Shown here in pieces: positions 1 through 6,737 of a stretch of DNA of 38,934 bases (position 1 is its first letter; each line of letters starts with the position of its first letter). Under the pieces are notes generated by a model. That model made no database searches. It was given only the letters and a program-made list of their open reading frames with translations, and had not been told where the DNA came from. The stretch is from Candidatus Gaiellasilicea maunaloa (lineage in GTDB: Bacteria > Actinomycetota > Thermoleophilia > Gaiellales > Gaiellaceae), in assembly GCA_024330215.1 (NCBI GenBank), contig JANDLU010000027.1, forward strand, positions 1 through 38,934, read 5' to 3'. Both the position numbers and the translations under genes were made by a program.

Positions 1-116
1 AACGAGATCGGACTTCGCCGCCCAGACAACAACGCCTTCCAAGCGGGATAGGCTCATAGCGCTGATGGGGTTATCAACGGCCGCGTTTGACTCCGAACCT
101 CCTCAGAGCTACATGG

Positions 117-965
117 CTACAAGCCAAGATTTGCCAGGCGGAAACCCAGCGCTTCCTGGCTGACGTCATACCGCCGCGCGAGCCGAGCTAGTGACGTCGT
201 TCTTGCATCCTTTTTGACCATCGCTTCCGGCATCAAGAGTTCAGCGGCGAACTGGTTCGCTGCCCGTTCGTGCTCCCAGTCGTAGCCAGGAACCTCGCCT
301 TCCAAGCCACCGGCGTAGTCGATGAAATGGTGGTCGGCGTGGTGGAGGACGAAGTGCCCGAGTTCGTGCGCGACCGAGAACCGCTGGCGCACGGGAGCTT
401 GATGGCTGTTCACGCCGATGAAGGCGTTCTTGCCGTGCCGCAGGATCAGTGCCGATAGGGCGTTCGGGAACGGGCGCGCGAAGACGGCGACACCGAGCTC
501 CCGTGCGACTACCTGGACATCGACCGGTGGCCGGAGCTTGTTGAGCTTCGTCAGAATCTCCTTTGCCGCAGCCTCGGGTTTTGTCGCCTTAACCGTCACC
601 CGCGCCGGCGGAAGAGGAGCATCTTCAATCTCGTCGATGAACGCGTTGATGGCCGCGGAGAAGTCGGGGAGCTGCAGGTCCGCCACCTCCGCCCGCAGCG
701 TGACGCCGACCGGGCCTCTCTGCTCACGTGCCGGCGCGATGAAGTAGTCGACCTCTTCGCCGAGCTCGCGACTGATCGCGACGAGCTCATCGACGCGCAT
801 CGGCCTTGTCCCTGCTTCAAGGTTCGACACCGCCGCCTGTGAAAGGCCAATCGCCGCTGCCAAATCGACCTGTGAGACACCGCGTGCCTCACGGGCGCGG
901 CGCACACGCCCGCCGATCTGACTCGCCGGCTCGTTAGCCAACAGTCCCGACCGCTTCGATGGCAT
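117..965 (-). CDS. XRE-family HTH regulator fused to ImmA/IrrE-type zinc metallopeptidase
   Basis: A 282-residue protein with two domains. Residues about 17-75 form an XRE/Cro helix-turn-helix (VSQVDLAAAIGLSQAAVSNLE). Residues about 130-280 form an ImmA/IrrE peptidase with the zinc motif H200-E-L-G-H204 and a downstream ERAANQFAAELLMP segment, where E233 is the likely third ligand. Known members of the ImmA/IrrE family cleave or inactivate repressors in mobile elements and stress responses; a fused HTH suggests a self-contained sensor-regulator. The ATG start at 965 lies 71 bases beyond the stop of the E1-like gene on the same strand, so it is probably the last gene of the ubiquitin-like operon. 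It may control that operon or an element carrying it, but that is inference. All catalytic residues are present. Confidence 0.9.
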   Translation of the reverse strand: MPSKRSGLLANEPASQIGGRVRRAREARGVSQVDLAAAIGLSQAAVSNLEAGTRPMRVDELVAISRELGEEVDYFIAPAREQRGPVGVTLRAEVADLQLPDFSAAINAFIDEIEDAPLPPARVTVKATKPEAAAKEILTKLNKLRPPVDVQVVARELGVAVFARPFPNALSALILRHGKNAFIGVNSHQAPVRQRFSVAHELGHFVLHHADHHFIDYAGGLEGEVPGYDWEHERAANQFAAELLMPEAMVKKDARTTSLARLARRYDVSQEALGFRLANLGL

Positions 966-1036
966 GTCCGCGCCGGGCGAGGAGAGAGCGGGTCACCGGC
1001 TCAGGATAACGACACGCCGCGAGCCCGGTCGCTGGA

Positions 1037-2401
1037 CTACAGAGCGACATAGCCAAGATTATCCGCCCCCTCCCACTGCGCCGCCAGCGCAATCCGCGGG
1101 CGCGAGAGGTCGCGCAGTGACAAGTCGAGGATCGTATGACGCCGCTCGTCGTCAGCGTAATAGCGGAGCAACTCGGCGACCGCGACGCTCGAGGCGAAGG
1201 CACCGACGAACGCTGCGTCTATGGCACGACCGGCGACCAAGATCGCTCCGCAGCGATCGCCGAGACGCCGCTCGAGCTCCTGGTACGCCGGCATTTCAAG
1301 GACCGTCTCGTCGAACGTTCCCCGCCGCCCGCCCCACTGTTCCTCGGGTGTCCTTTCGGCGGGGAACGAGTGCAGCCGCGCGTCGAGATAGTCGCCCGAT
1401 CCAGCCCCCAGACCAACGTCGACGATCAGCGACCATCCGGGGTGGCCGAGGAGTGCGCGTGTTTGTGGGTTGTCAACACCCACGAGTGCGATGCGTGGGT
1501 CGTCATCGCCCGCCCGCTCGTGTTCATCGAAGCGCCGCTCATAAAGACGAGTTCGAAACCCGAGCGTCTCGATGGCCGCCGCGACGACGCGCGTCTTCTT
1601 CAGCCCGATGTCGGCTGATGTCGCGAGCAGCGATGTCGCAAGATTCGCGTCGGTCAGCACGTCAACGTCTTGCAGCACGAGCTCGACCTCCGTCGGGTCT
1701 TGGTACGGCAGCCATCCAAGACTCCAGAGGTATGCCTGTCCGAGGTGGCCGAGGCCGAGAAGGTGCAGCTTATTGGGAGCCAGTAACCCGGATGTCTCCG
1801 GTCCGAACCCTGAGGGATTGATCCACTGAATGTCCGGTCGCCACAGAGACAGCCCCTGATCGCGACGTCCGGCTCGAACGTTGCCGCGAATGGCTTGGAA
1901 TGCCTCGGCGACACCGGCAGCCCCGGCGAGAACGCCCGCCGGCGTGAACTCAGGGCGCCGCTGCAAATTCACACCAGGCCGAGCGATAACTCCACCGGCC
2001 CAGCCGGCGTGTGTGACCGTCATACAGAGACCGCGCGTTGGCCACGTCTGTGGCGACGTCCCGAGAACGAGCGTTGGGTAGTCGTCGGACAGCTTCGTAA
2101 CCTGCTCGCAGCCATACGCCACGATCGCCTGGCTCGCTGATCTGCCTCTAACCCACCCGGACTCGAGCTGCTGATCCTGCGTGAGTCTGACGTGGACGCC
2201 GCCCTGGAACGCCCGCGGCGCCGAGTTCAGGATCGTCGCAAACGCGGCTTCGGCGGTCGGGCCTTGGAGTCCATCGCCCCGAACGTCGACCTGCAGGACG
2301 TAACGCGAGAACAGTTCGGCCGCCTCTTCGATTGTCGTTGCATCGCCCGTGTCGAGCGCGAGCTTTTGAATTCGGTCGAGTCGATCGACGTCCGGGATCA
2401 C
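1037..2401 (-). CDS. bilD: E1-like (ThiF/UBA fold) adenylyltransferase, BilD-like
   Basis: A 454-residue protein. The first 200 residues or so form an unrecognised N-terminal region. From about residue 211 there is a ThiF/E1 Rossmann fold: LHLLGLGHLG (G216-x-G218-x-x-G221), a strand ending in the acidic LQDVDVLT, and a later VGVDNPQTR segment. E1 proteins adenylate the C-terminal glycine of a ubiquitin-like protein and usually pass it to a cysteine. C384 in GDRCGAILVAGRAIDAAFVG is a candidate thioester cysteine; C98 and C126 lie in the N-terminal part. The GTG start at 2401 overlaps the stop of the JAB gene by four bases (GTGA), so translation is probably coupled. The neighbours Ubl, E2 and JAB make the E1 role firm. 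The name bilD rests on gene order and domain content, not on alignment. Confidence 0.85.
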   Translation of the reverse strand: MIPDVDRLDRIQKLALDTGDATTIEEAAELFSRYVLQVDVRGDGLQGPTAEAAFATILNSAPRAFQGGVHVRLTQDQQLESGWVRGRSASQAIVAYGCEQVTKLSDDYPTLVLGTSPQTWPTRGLCMTVTHAGWAGGVIARPGVNLQRRPEFTPAGVLAGAAGVAEAFQAIRGNVRAGRRDQGLSLWRPDIQWINPSGFGPETSGLLAPNKLHLLGLGHLGQAYLWSLGWLPYQDPTEVELVLQDVDVLTDANLATSLLATSADIGLKKTRVVAAAIETLGFRTRLYERRFDEHERAGDDDPRIALVGVDNPQTRALLGHPGWSLIVDVGLGAGSGDYLDARLHSFPAERTPEEQWGGRRGTFDETVLEMPAYQELERRLGDRCGAILVAGRAIDAAFVGAFASSVAVAELLRYYADDERRHTILDLSLRDLSRPRIALAAQWEGADNLGYVAL

Positions 2402-2931
2402 CGTGCCCTCCGCTCGATCTTCAGCCGAGCCGCCGCCTCAGTATCGAGCGCCGACTGCCACTGGGTCTCCCCGAGATATTCGTGGACACCGACTTCGTGA
2501 GCGCCGACGTGGCGTTGCGCGAAATCAGGAACGATCAACGCGATGTGACCGCTCTGCGCGAGCATCGGGTGCTCGCGATCAGTCGAGCTCTGAGCGACCC
2601 ACGGCCCAGGATGGGTGTGGACATCGGCCACAACGGCAAGGCCGCGCGCTTCACACTCGTCCCAAAGTCGTCCGTAAGCGAAACCGCCGAAGGAGATGTT
2701 GCCGGTAAGGCTCGCAGGGTCGAGATCGTCGTAGTAGACGACGTCGGCGACCCGCCGCGGCGCACCGTTCACGGGAGCCACGCCTAGCAGGAACGCCCCG
2801 CTCTCGCGTACCCCTTTACCCCGGATCGCGAGCTCGGTGAGAAGCTCATCCCAGAGCGCCGCTTCCACAACCAGGAGCGCGGGCGTCCGCCGCCGGAAGC
2901 GTTCAAGCAGCCTGTTGACGAATCCCGGCAT
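2398..2931 (-). CDS. bilC: JAB/MPN (JAMM) isopeptidase, BilC-like
   Basis: A 177-residue protein that is essentially one MPN/JAB domain. The complete JAMM zinc site is visible: E43 in RESGAF, then H105-T-H107-P followed by S115-x-x-D118 (VHTHPGPWVAQSSTD). Enzymes of this family remove ubiquitin or ubiquitin-like proteins from targets, or trim their precursors. Here the gene follows the E2-like gene with a 29-base overlap (2903-2931) and itself overlaps the E1-like gene by four bases, so all of these are translated from one message. Because the partner ubiquitin-like protein already ends in glycine, this enzyme may act mainly as a deconjugase. No transmembrane segment or extra domain is seen. 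The family is certain; the bilC name is by synteny. Confidence 0.9.
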   Translation of the reverse strand: MPGFVNRLLERFRRRTPALLVVEAALWDELLTELAIRGKGVRESGAFLLGVAPVNGAPRRVADVVYYDDLDPASLTGNISFGGFAYGRLWDECEARGLAVVADVHTHPGPWVAQSSTDREHPMLAQSGHIALIVPDFAQRHVGAHEVGVHEYLGETQWQSALDTEAAARLKIERRAR

Positions 2932-3376
2932 ATCCAGGCTCCCGAAGAACGTCGCGGACGATTCGGAGGTAGTGCGTAATGTCGCGGGTCGGATTCCACG
3001 CGTGGGCAGGGTGCTGCGTTAGCCATCCTTCGTGTCCCGCTAGCGCAAGCCGATCGCACGGAATGTAAAGGGCGTTGCGGTTCCAGCCCAAATTGAAGAC
3101 CTGGCTCACCCGGTCTCCGATCGGCCACATTGCATCCTGTAGTGGCGCGTCAGCTGCCGCGTTCCAGGGCTGCGCCGTCGGCAGCTGCTGTGGGTAGCCG
3201 GAGAGCTCGAATCGCAACGCGACCTCGCCGGGCGCGCTGGCCCGCGGCGGGGCCGTAACTGCGATCACTGCGTGAGGCCAAGCGATCGAAATCAACCGCC
3301 AGTCGCCCCGATCCACGCCCGTCTGAAAGGGCCCCGTGGCGACGTGCCGCCGGAAGCTGCGTTCGTCGGGAAGCAT
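2903..3376 (-). CDS. bilB: E2-like conjugating protein, BilB-like
   Basis: A 157-residue protein with features of the divergent bacterial E2/UBC fold. A strand-rich N-terminal half leads to FELSGYPQQLP, followed by the motif LYIPCDRLALAGHEGW, in which C107 is the probable catalytic cysteine, and a C-terminal helix region with HPAHAWNPTRDITHYL. H115, W118 and W127 look like conserved framework residues. An E2 accepts the ubiquitin-like protein from the E1 as a thioester and transfers it to a target. The ATG follows the stop of the ubiquitin-like gene directly (TAG then ATG, no gap), and the 3' end overlaps the JAB gene by 29 bases. Recognition rests on the cysteine motif and the operon. A sequence-only search might call it hypothetical. 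Confidence 0.8.
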   Translation of the reverse strand: MLPDERSFRRHVATGPFQTGVDRGDWRLISIAWPHAVIAVTAPPRASAPGEVALRFELSGYPQQLPTAQPWNAAADAPLQDAMWPIGDRVSQVFNLGWNRNALYIPCDRLALAGHEGWLTQHPAHAWNPTRDITHYLRIVRDVLREPGYAGIRQQAA

Positions 3377-3844
3377 CTATCCCTGGAACCGATCCTGCAT
3401 AACGAGGTCAAAGGCAGCGGCGCAATCGTCGTTCGCGAACGAGCCGACGTGGCGGGAGAGGTCGGGCTGCTCGGTCGCCCCTTGGACCTGCAGCGTGTGT
3501 TGCGCCTGATCGCTATCGCCGAGCCCGAACCCCTGGCCCTTGGAAACAGCACGAGCGTAGACGGATTCGAGCGTCGCCGCGGACGGCACCTCGTACGACC
3601 TCGTCTCCTGGTTGTAACGCGCGGAGACGGTTACCTTCTTGCAGGTCCCTACGTGGACGTTTGAGCGCTCGCCGACTCCGGCATCCGCCAATGACGCCTC
3701 CGGCGCAAGTGCTTCCTCTTGACCCTCGAGGAACACGTGCGCGTCGGGGTAGCCCGCCAGCCCGGCGAAGTCCCTGACGCTCGTCGACGGGTCCGGATCC
3801 TGGATCTCTACATCTGTACCGCGGGTATGAACAAAGACTTCCAT
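3377..3844 (-). CDS. bilA: Tandem beta-grasp ubiquitin-like modifier, BilA-like
   Basis: A 155-residue protein. The open frame extends upstream to 4018, but the ATG at 3844 is chosen because GGAGGAACC stands just before it and because the upstream 58 residues would overlap the preceding gene. Residues 1-67 form one beta-grasp-like unit (MEVFVHTRG start, a ubiquitin-like LADAGVGERSNVHV turn near the end). Residues 68-155 form a second (KKVTVSARYN start). The protein ends VMQDRFQG with one terminal glycine, the feature needed for activation by an E1. Two fused ubiquitin-like domains recall ISG15 and the BilA proteins of Bil anti-phage systems. E2, JAB and E1 genes follow without gaps. The fold assignment is from pattern and context, and no lysine-rich or membrane region is present. 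Confidence 0.8.
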   Translation of the reverse strand: MEVFVHTRGTDVEIQDPDPSTSVRDFAGLAGYPDAHVFLEGQEEALAPEASLADAGVGERSNVHVGTCKKVTVSARYNQETRSYEVPSAATLESVYARAVSKGQGFGLGDSDQAQHTLQVQGATEQPDLSRHVGSFANDDCAAAFDLVMQDRFQG

Positions 3845-3939
3845 GGTTCCTCCAAGAGGATTGAATGGTCTGGCCCATACTATCAGGATATCAAGCGCCG
3901 CACCGGACTCGCCAGGACCGCTGGCAGTACGGCCGCTTC

Positions 3940-4695
3940 CTACTGGAGTGAGTGGTGGAGCAGCGCTGACCACTCGCCCTCGCGTAGGTCGCGCGAGGGG
4001 AAGGTCGAGGAAGGCCACTCCCAGTCGCTGAACGCTGCGCCCGGTGCAAATGCCGCGAACAGCGTGCCGACCCAGTCAGGCGGGAACGTTGTCCCATCGA
4101 CCGCAACCCACAGCGCCTCGAGATCGTCGGCCGCTTCGACGGTGACCGCAACGCCGTGCTCGCCGCCGATGCGGCCATCGAACGCAACACCGGGGGCGTT
4201 TCGGGCGTCGGTGAGGAGCTGCTGGGCGTCCCCAGAGGCAAGGTCGGCGAAGCGCTCGTCACGTTCGCGGAATAGGTCGTCGTAGTCGTCTGCGGCAGGG
4301 ACGAGCTCGCCAGCGGCGTCGAGTGCGCGGAAGTGGTTGAACGCGTCATCCTCTTCGCCCGACCGATGCCAGCCGTAGGCACACAACCAGATGACTCGCT
4401 GAGTGACCTGATGCCACGTCGCGCCACGGTGGTTGTTGCCGTACGAGACCACCCACATCTCGTGGCCCGAAGTCAACGGGGTCACTTGGCGCGTTCCGGT
4501 CGGGCCTTGCCTCCGCTGGTTAACGAGCGCCGTCACGATCTCGACCGAGCCGTATAGGTCCTCAAGCTCGAAGTTCTCGACCAAGCGACGACCGAGGTCG
4601 TCGCTAAGGCATCGCCGAGTCACTCGCAAGTCGTACTGCGCCGCGATGAAAGAGCCGCGATGAAAGCGCTCCCGGACTGGCGGCATCGCGGACAC
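3940..4695 (-). CDS. Unrecognised 251-residue protein upstream of the ubiquitin-like operon
   Basis: The first codon is GTG at 4695; an ATG four codons in (4686) is an equal candidate, and neither has a clear ribosome site. I do not recognise a family. The N-terminal 150 residues contain paired histidine/tryptophan elements (HEMWVVSYGNNHRGATWHQVTQ, then VIWLCAYGWHRSGEEDDAFNHF) and an acidic DDYDDLFRERDERFADL stretch. The C-terminal 80 residues are rich in W, D and F and end LLHHSLQ. There is no signal peptide or membrane segment. It lies 30 bases after a ribbon-helix-helix-like gene and 95 bases before the ubiquitin-like gene, all on the same strand. Two readings are open: an accessory factor or target of the conjugation system, or the toxin partner of the small upstream protein. 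Confidence 0.7.
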   Translation of the reverse strand: MSAMPPVRERFHRGSFIAAQYDLRVTRRCLSDDLGRRLVENFELEDLYGSVEIVTALVNQRRQGPTGTRQVTPLTSGHEMWVVSYGNNHRGATWHQVTQRVIWLCAYGWHRSGEEDDAFNHFRALDAAGELVPAADDYDDLFRERDERFADLASGDAQQLLTDARNAPGVAFDGRIGGEHGVAVTVEAADDLEALWVAVDGTTFPPDWVGTLFAAFAPGAAFSDWEWPSSTFPSRDLREGEWSALLHHSLQ

Positions 4696-4725
4696 GCGGC
4701 GAGCGTATCCGCGGGTACGGACGAT

Positions 4726-4986
4726 TTACGCGGACTGGGCTGCGGCTGCGGCGGCTTCTGCGCGCGAACGCCGGTTGCGTCCTACGTGCGTCGCCAACCC
4801 GGCGGTGTCGCCGGCTCGGATGTGCGCGGCTGCTTGCTCGAAGTCGGCCGCGATCTCCTCGCGATGCTGGTCCACGAAATCGTGCCAAGCCTGCGTCAGC
4901 ATCTCGCCCGGCGCGCGGCCCTTGAGGGCGCCCACCCGGCGGACGTCTTCGAGAAGATCTTCTGGAATCCGGACTGTCGTCGACAT
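4726..4986 (-). CDS. Small ribbon-helix-helix-like DNA-binding protein (possible antitoxin)
   Basis: An 86-residue protein beginning MSTTVRIPEDLLEDVRRVGALKGR, the usual beta strand plus helix of ribbon-helix-helix (Arc/CopG-type) proteins, with a second helix PGEMLTQAWHDFVDQH. The C-terminal 35 residues are a basic-to-alanine-rich tail (NRRSRAEAAAAAAQSA), which in antitoxins is often the toxin-binding part. The ATG at 4986 is preceded by a strong GAAGGAGG ribosome site. It is the first gene of the minus-strand operon, and an inverted repeat lies in front of it. It probably represses its own promoter. Whether it is an antitoxin for the following 251-residue protein or simply an operon regulator cannot be decided from sequence. 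Confidence 0.75.
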   Translation of the reverse strand: MSTTVRIPEDLLEDVRRVGALKGRAPGEMLTQAWHDFVDQHREEIAADFEQAAAHIRAGDTAGLATHVGRNRRSRAEAAAAAAQSA

Positions 4987-5022
4987 CTCTTTTGGCCTCC
5001 TTCGACGTATCTGGTGTACCCG

Positions 5023-5055
5023 ATCACGTCACAATGTAACACGATACCATGTGAT
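5023..5055 (-). promoter_or_regulatory. Probable operator/promoter region of the accessory operon
   Basis: ATCAC (5023-5027) and GTGAT (5051-5055) form an inverted repeat around an AT-richer core containing TGTTACATTGTGAC on the minus strand. It lies 37-69 bases upstream of the ribbon-helix-helix-like gene, the usual place for an autoregulatory operator. No convincing -35/-10 pair was resolved. Confidence 0.4.
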
Positions 5056-5284
5056 GTCGACACGGCGAGCGTTTTCTTTAGCGCACAATCTTCACCGCAG
5101 ACGAGTCTCTGCAGCGCCTTCTAACGTGGGCCGCCCGCCCCAGCCGCACCGCATCGCGGGGCAAGCTGGCTCCCTGAACCCATCGCGGCGGGCGCACAAC
5201 CACACTGAACGGTACGCCTCGCCGGTGAAATGGCGTGTTTGGATTCCCCAAATCAGGATCGCGGTCGGCTGACCCCTTCACGAC

Positions 5285-5317
5285 GGTGTTCGGCTGGTGT
5301 TCGCCTGGTGTTCGGGC
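5285..5317. repeat. Three tandem 11-bp iterons (GGTGTTCGSCT)
   Basis: GGTGTTCGGCT, GGTGTTCGCCT and GGTGTTCGGGC follow each other without gaps, and a partial GTGTTGCCG unit follows. An 11-bp period places the same face of the helix at each copy. The repeat lies about 50 bp from a tRNA remnant, the position where arm-type integrase or excisionase sites are found in integrating elements. Function is inferred from position only. Confidence 0.6.
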
Positions 5318-5367
5318 GTGTTGCCGAAGCAGACGACACGCACGCCAAAAATGCCTGCTAATCGAGA

Positions 5368-5409
5368 AGCCGACGCGCGGACTCGAACCGCGGACCCCTT
5401 CATTACGAG
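5368..5409 (-). other. 3' half of tRNA-Thr(CGU): probable integration (att) scar
   Basis: On the minus strand the sequence fits tRNA positions 32-73 exactly in spacing: anticodon loop CTCGTAA (5403-5409, anticodon CGT), stem half TGAAG (5398-5402), five-base variable loop (5393-5397), T stem CGCGG / loop TTCGAGT / stem CCGCG (5376-5392), acceptor half CGTCGGC (5369-5375) and discriminator T at 5368. Upstream of the anticodon loop there is no D arm and no GCCGACG acceptor partner, and the pair next to the loop is a C-U mismatch. The gene is therefore broken at the anticodon loop, which is a common crossover point of tyrosine integrases. By the usual polarity the inserted DNA lies on the high-coordinate side; a tandem insertion could put elements on both sides. 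Confidence 0.8.
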
Positions 5410-5417
5410 GGAAGGAC

Positions 5418-5739
5418 GAGTGAGGGACGCGTGTCCACTCGCGGGTCTGCGCGGGCACGTCTTTCCTGGAAACCGAGCCGTTCCTCAGCGCACGGAGTGG
5501 ACGCGGGTACCCGCCTGTGCCCGAGCTGACGTACCCGTTTTGTACCCGCAAGGGGTGCACCGTGACCTTTAGCTGCCCGCGTCGTAGGGGCTTGGCGGAG
5601 CGGTTTGCCAACCGCCTCGTCTTCCTCCCGCTCCTTCACCTCCAGGTCGTCGTGCTCGACCTTGACGCGCGCCGAGTAGGCGGCGAGCTTCACCTTCAGG
5701 TGGCGGCGTGCCTCCGGGGGCGGCTCGCGCAGGAACTCA
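5418..5739. other. Gene-free junction with GTACCCG repeats and coding-like debris
   Basis: No intact gene is seen. GTACCCG occurs at 5507, 5531 and 5542, the first inside the palindrome GCGGGTACCCGC (5503-5514). On the minus strand, 5560-5739 reads as a charged, high-GC3 peptide (DEFLREPPPEARRHLKVKLA and on) without a proper start, and may be the tail of a decayed recombinase or another gene. I cannot identify it. The flanking stretch 5056-5284, between the operator and the iterons, shows nothing recognisable. Confidence 0.45.
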
Positions 5740-5801
5740 TCACTGACTGAACGGGACGGGAATGCTCCAGTCCCGGTGCCCCTGCGGCATCAGCCGCGGC
5801 T

Positions 5802-6737
5802 TCAGGTCGTCCACGTCGTCCCCGTCTTGCCCGCGTTGACGTGCTCGTTGTCGAGCTCCGGGACCGGCTCGGTGTAGTAGGGCATCCGCACTTGACGCGG
5901 CGTCCAACTACCGTCGTCGATGCACCTACGGACGTGCGTGGCGATCTCGTGCATCGTCGCGAACCAGACGTCTTCCTTCGCCTGCATGTACTCGATCAGC
6001 TCGCCGATCGCCTCAAGTCGTGCCAGCCGGCCGGAGACGAACGGATGCCAGGTGGTCGTGAAGAAGCCGCCGTGCTTCCAGCGCGCGTCGAACTCTTCCT
6101 TGAAGACCTGCAAAGCCTGTGACGGCGGCTTCGGCGGGATCAGGTACGCGAGATCCGGGACGTGCGCGTAGTGGGGCCAGTCGTCGAGCGTGATGTCGAT
6201 CGGCAACTCGACGAGTTCGCCCGAATCGCAGGTGACGAGGTACGGCTGGCTGTCGGCCATCAGCGTTGTGTCGTAGAGGTATCCCTCTTGCGCCAGCAAA
6301 TCGGCCGAGTGAATCGTGAAACCTGCCCACGGTCCGCGCCAGCCCGTCGGCTTCGAGCCGGTGAACTCCTCGATCACGGCGGCTGCGCGCTGCAGCCAGT
6401 AGAGCTCACTTTCAGGCGTCTGATCCATCGGGTTCTCATGCAGGTAGCCGTGCGCCGCGATCTCGTGTCCGCTCTCCACGATCGGTGCCACAGCCTGCGG
6501 ATAGCGCTCGATGCACCATGCGGGCACGAAAAACGACTGCTTGATGCCGTAGGTGTCGAAATGCTTGACGATGCGCGGTATTGCGATCTCGTCGTACCGG
6601 AGCCAGGAGATCAACGCCTGCATCGTGTGGGCGCGGTCGGGGTGCATCGGGTGCAGAAACGCGTCGGTGTCCATGTCGAAGTTGATCGAGACCGCGCAGC
6701 GGGCGCCGCTCGGCCAGGGAACCGGGTCAAGAAGCAT
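5802..6737 (-). CDS. Polysaccharide deacetylase / PuuE-type allantoinase-like hydrolase
   Basis: A 311-residue NodB-fold protein. Metal and catalytic signatures are INFDMDTDAF (D21, D23) and H96-x3-H100 in AAHGYLHEN, with a RGPWAG strand and a C-terminal TTTWHPF element. Proteins of this branch include peptidoglycan deacetylases and cofactor-independent allantoinases, both acting on amide bonds. The absence of a signal peptide and the company of amidohydrolase and amino-acid-type transport genes favour a cytoplasmic ureide or cyclic amide substrate. The ATG at 6737 overlaps the preceding LivG gene by 11 bases. The frame closes at 5802, yet another frame continues as a plausible tail (VDDLKPRLMPQGHRDWS, stop at 5740), so a one-base shift near 5820 may have cut about 20 residues. 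A related but truncated copy starts at 38649. Confidence 0.8.
   Translation of the reverse strand: MLLDPVPWPSGARCAVSINFDMDTDAFLHPMHPDRAHTMQALISWLRYDEIAIPRIVKHFDTYGIKQSFFVPAWCIERYPQAVAPIVESGHEIAAHGYLHENPMDQTPESELYWLQRAAAVIEEFTGSKPTGWRGPWAGFTIHSADLLAQEGYLYDTTLMADSQPYLVTCDSGELVELPIDITLDDWPHYAHVPDLAYLIPPKPPSQALQVFKEEFDARWKHGGFFTTTWHPFVSGRLARLEAIGELIEYMQAKEDVWFATMHEIATHVRRCIDDGSWTPRQVRMPYYTEPVPELDNEHVNAGKTGTTWTT

Noticed and set aside
1037-3844. CBASS with ancillary Cap2/Cap3 genes
   Set aside because: No CD-NTase or effector gene is present, E1 and E2 are separate proteins, and a ubiquitin-like modifier gene is encoded, which fits Bil-type systems better.
3845-4018. A longer ubiquitin-like protein starting at 4018
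   Set aside because: The extension overlaps the previous gene, lacks a ribosome site and is not beta-grasp-like, while ATG 3844 has a strong GGAGG site.
5285-5317. CRISPR array
   Set aside because: The repeats are 11 bp, directly abutting and without spacers; no cas genes are seen.
5368-5440. A complete tRNA-Thr gene
   Set aside because: The D arm and 5' acceptor strand are absent; only positions 32-73 are present, so it is a fragment.
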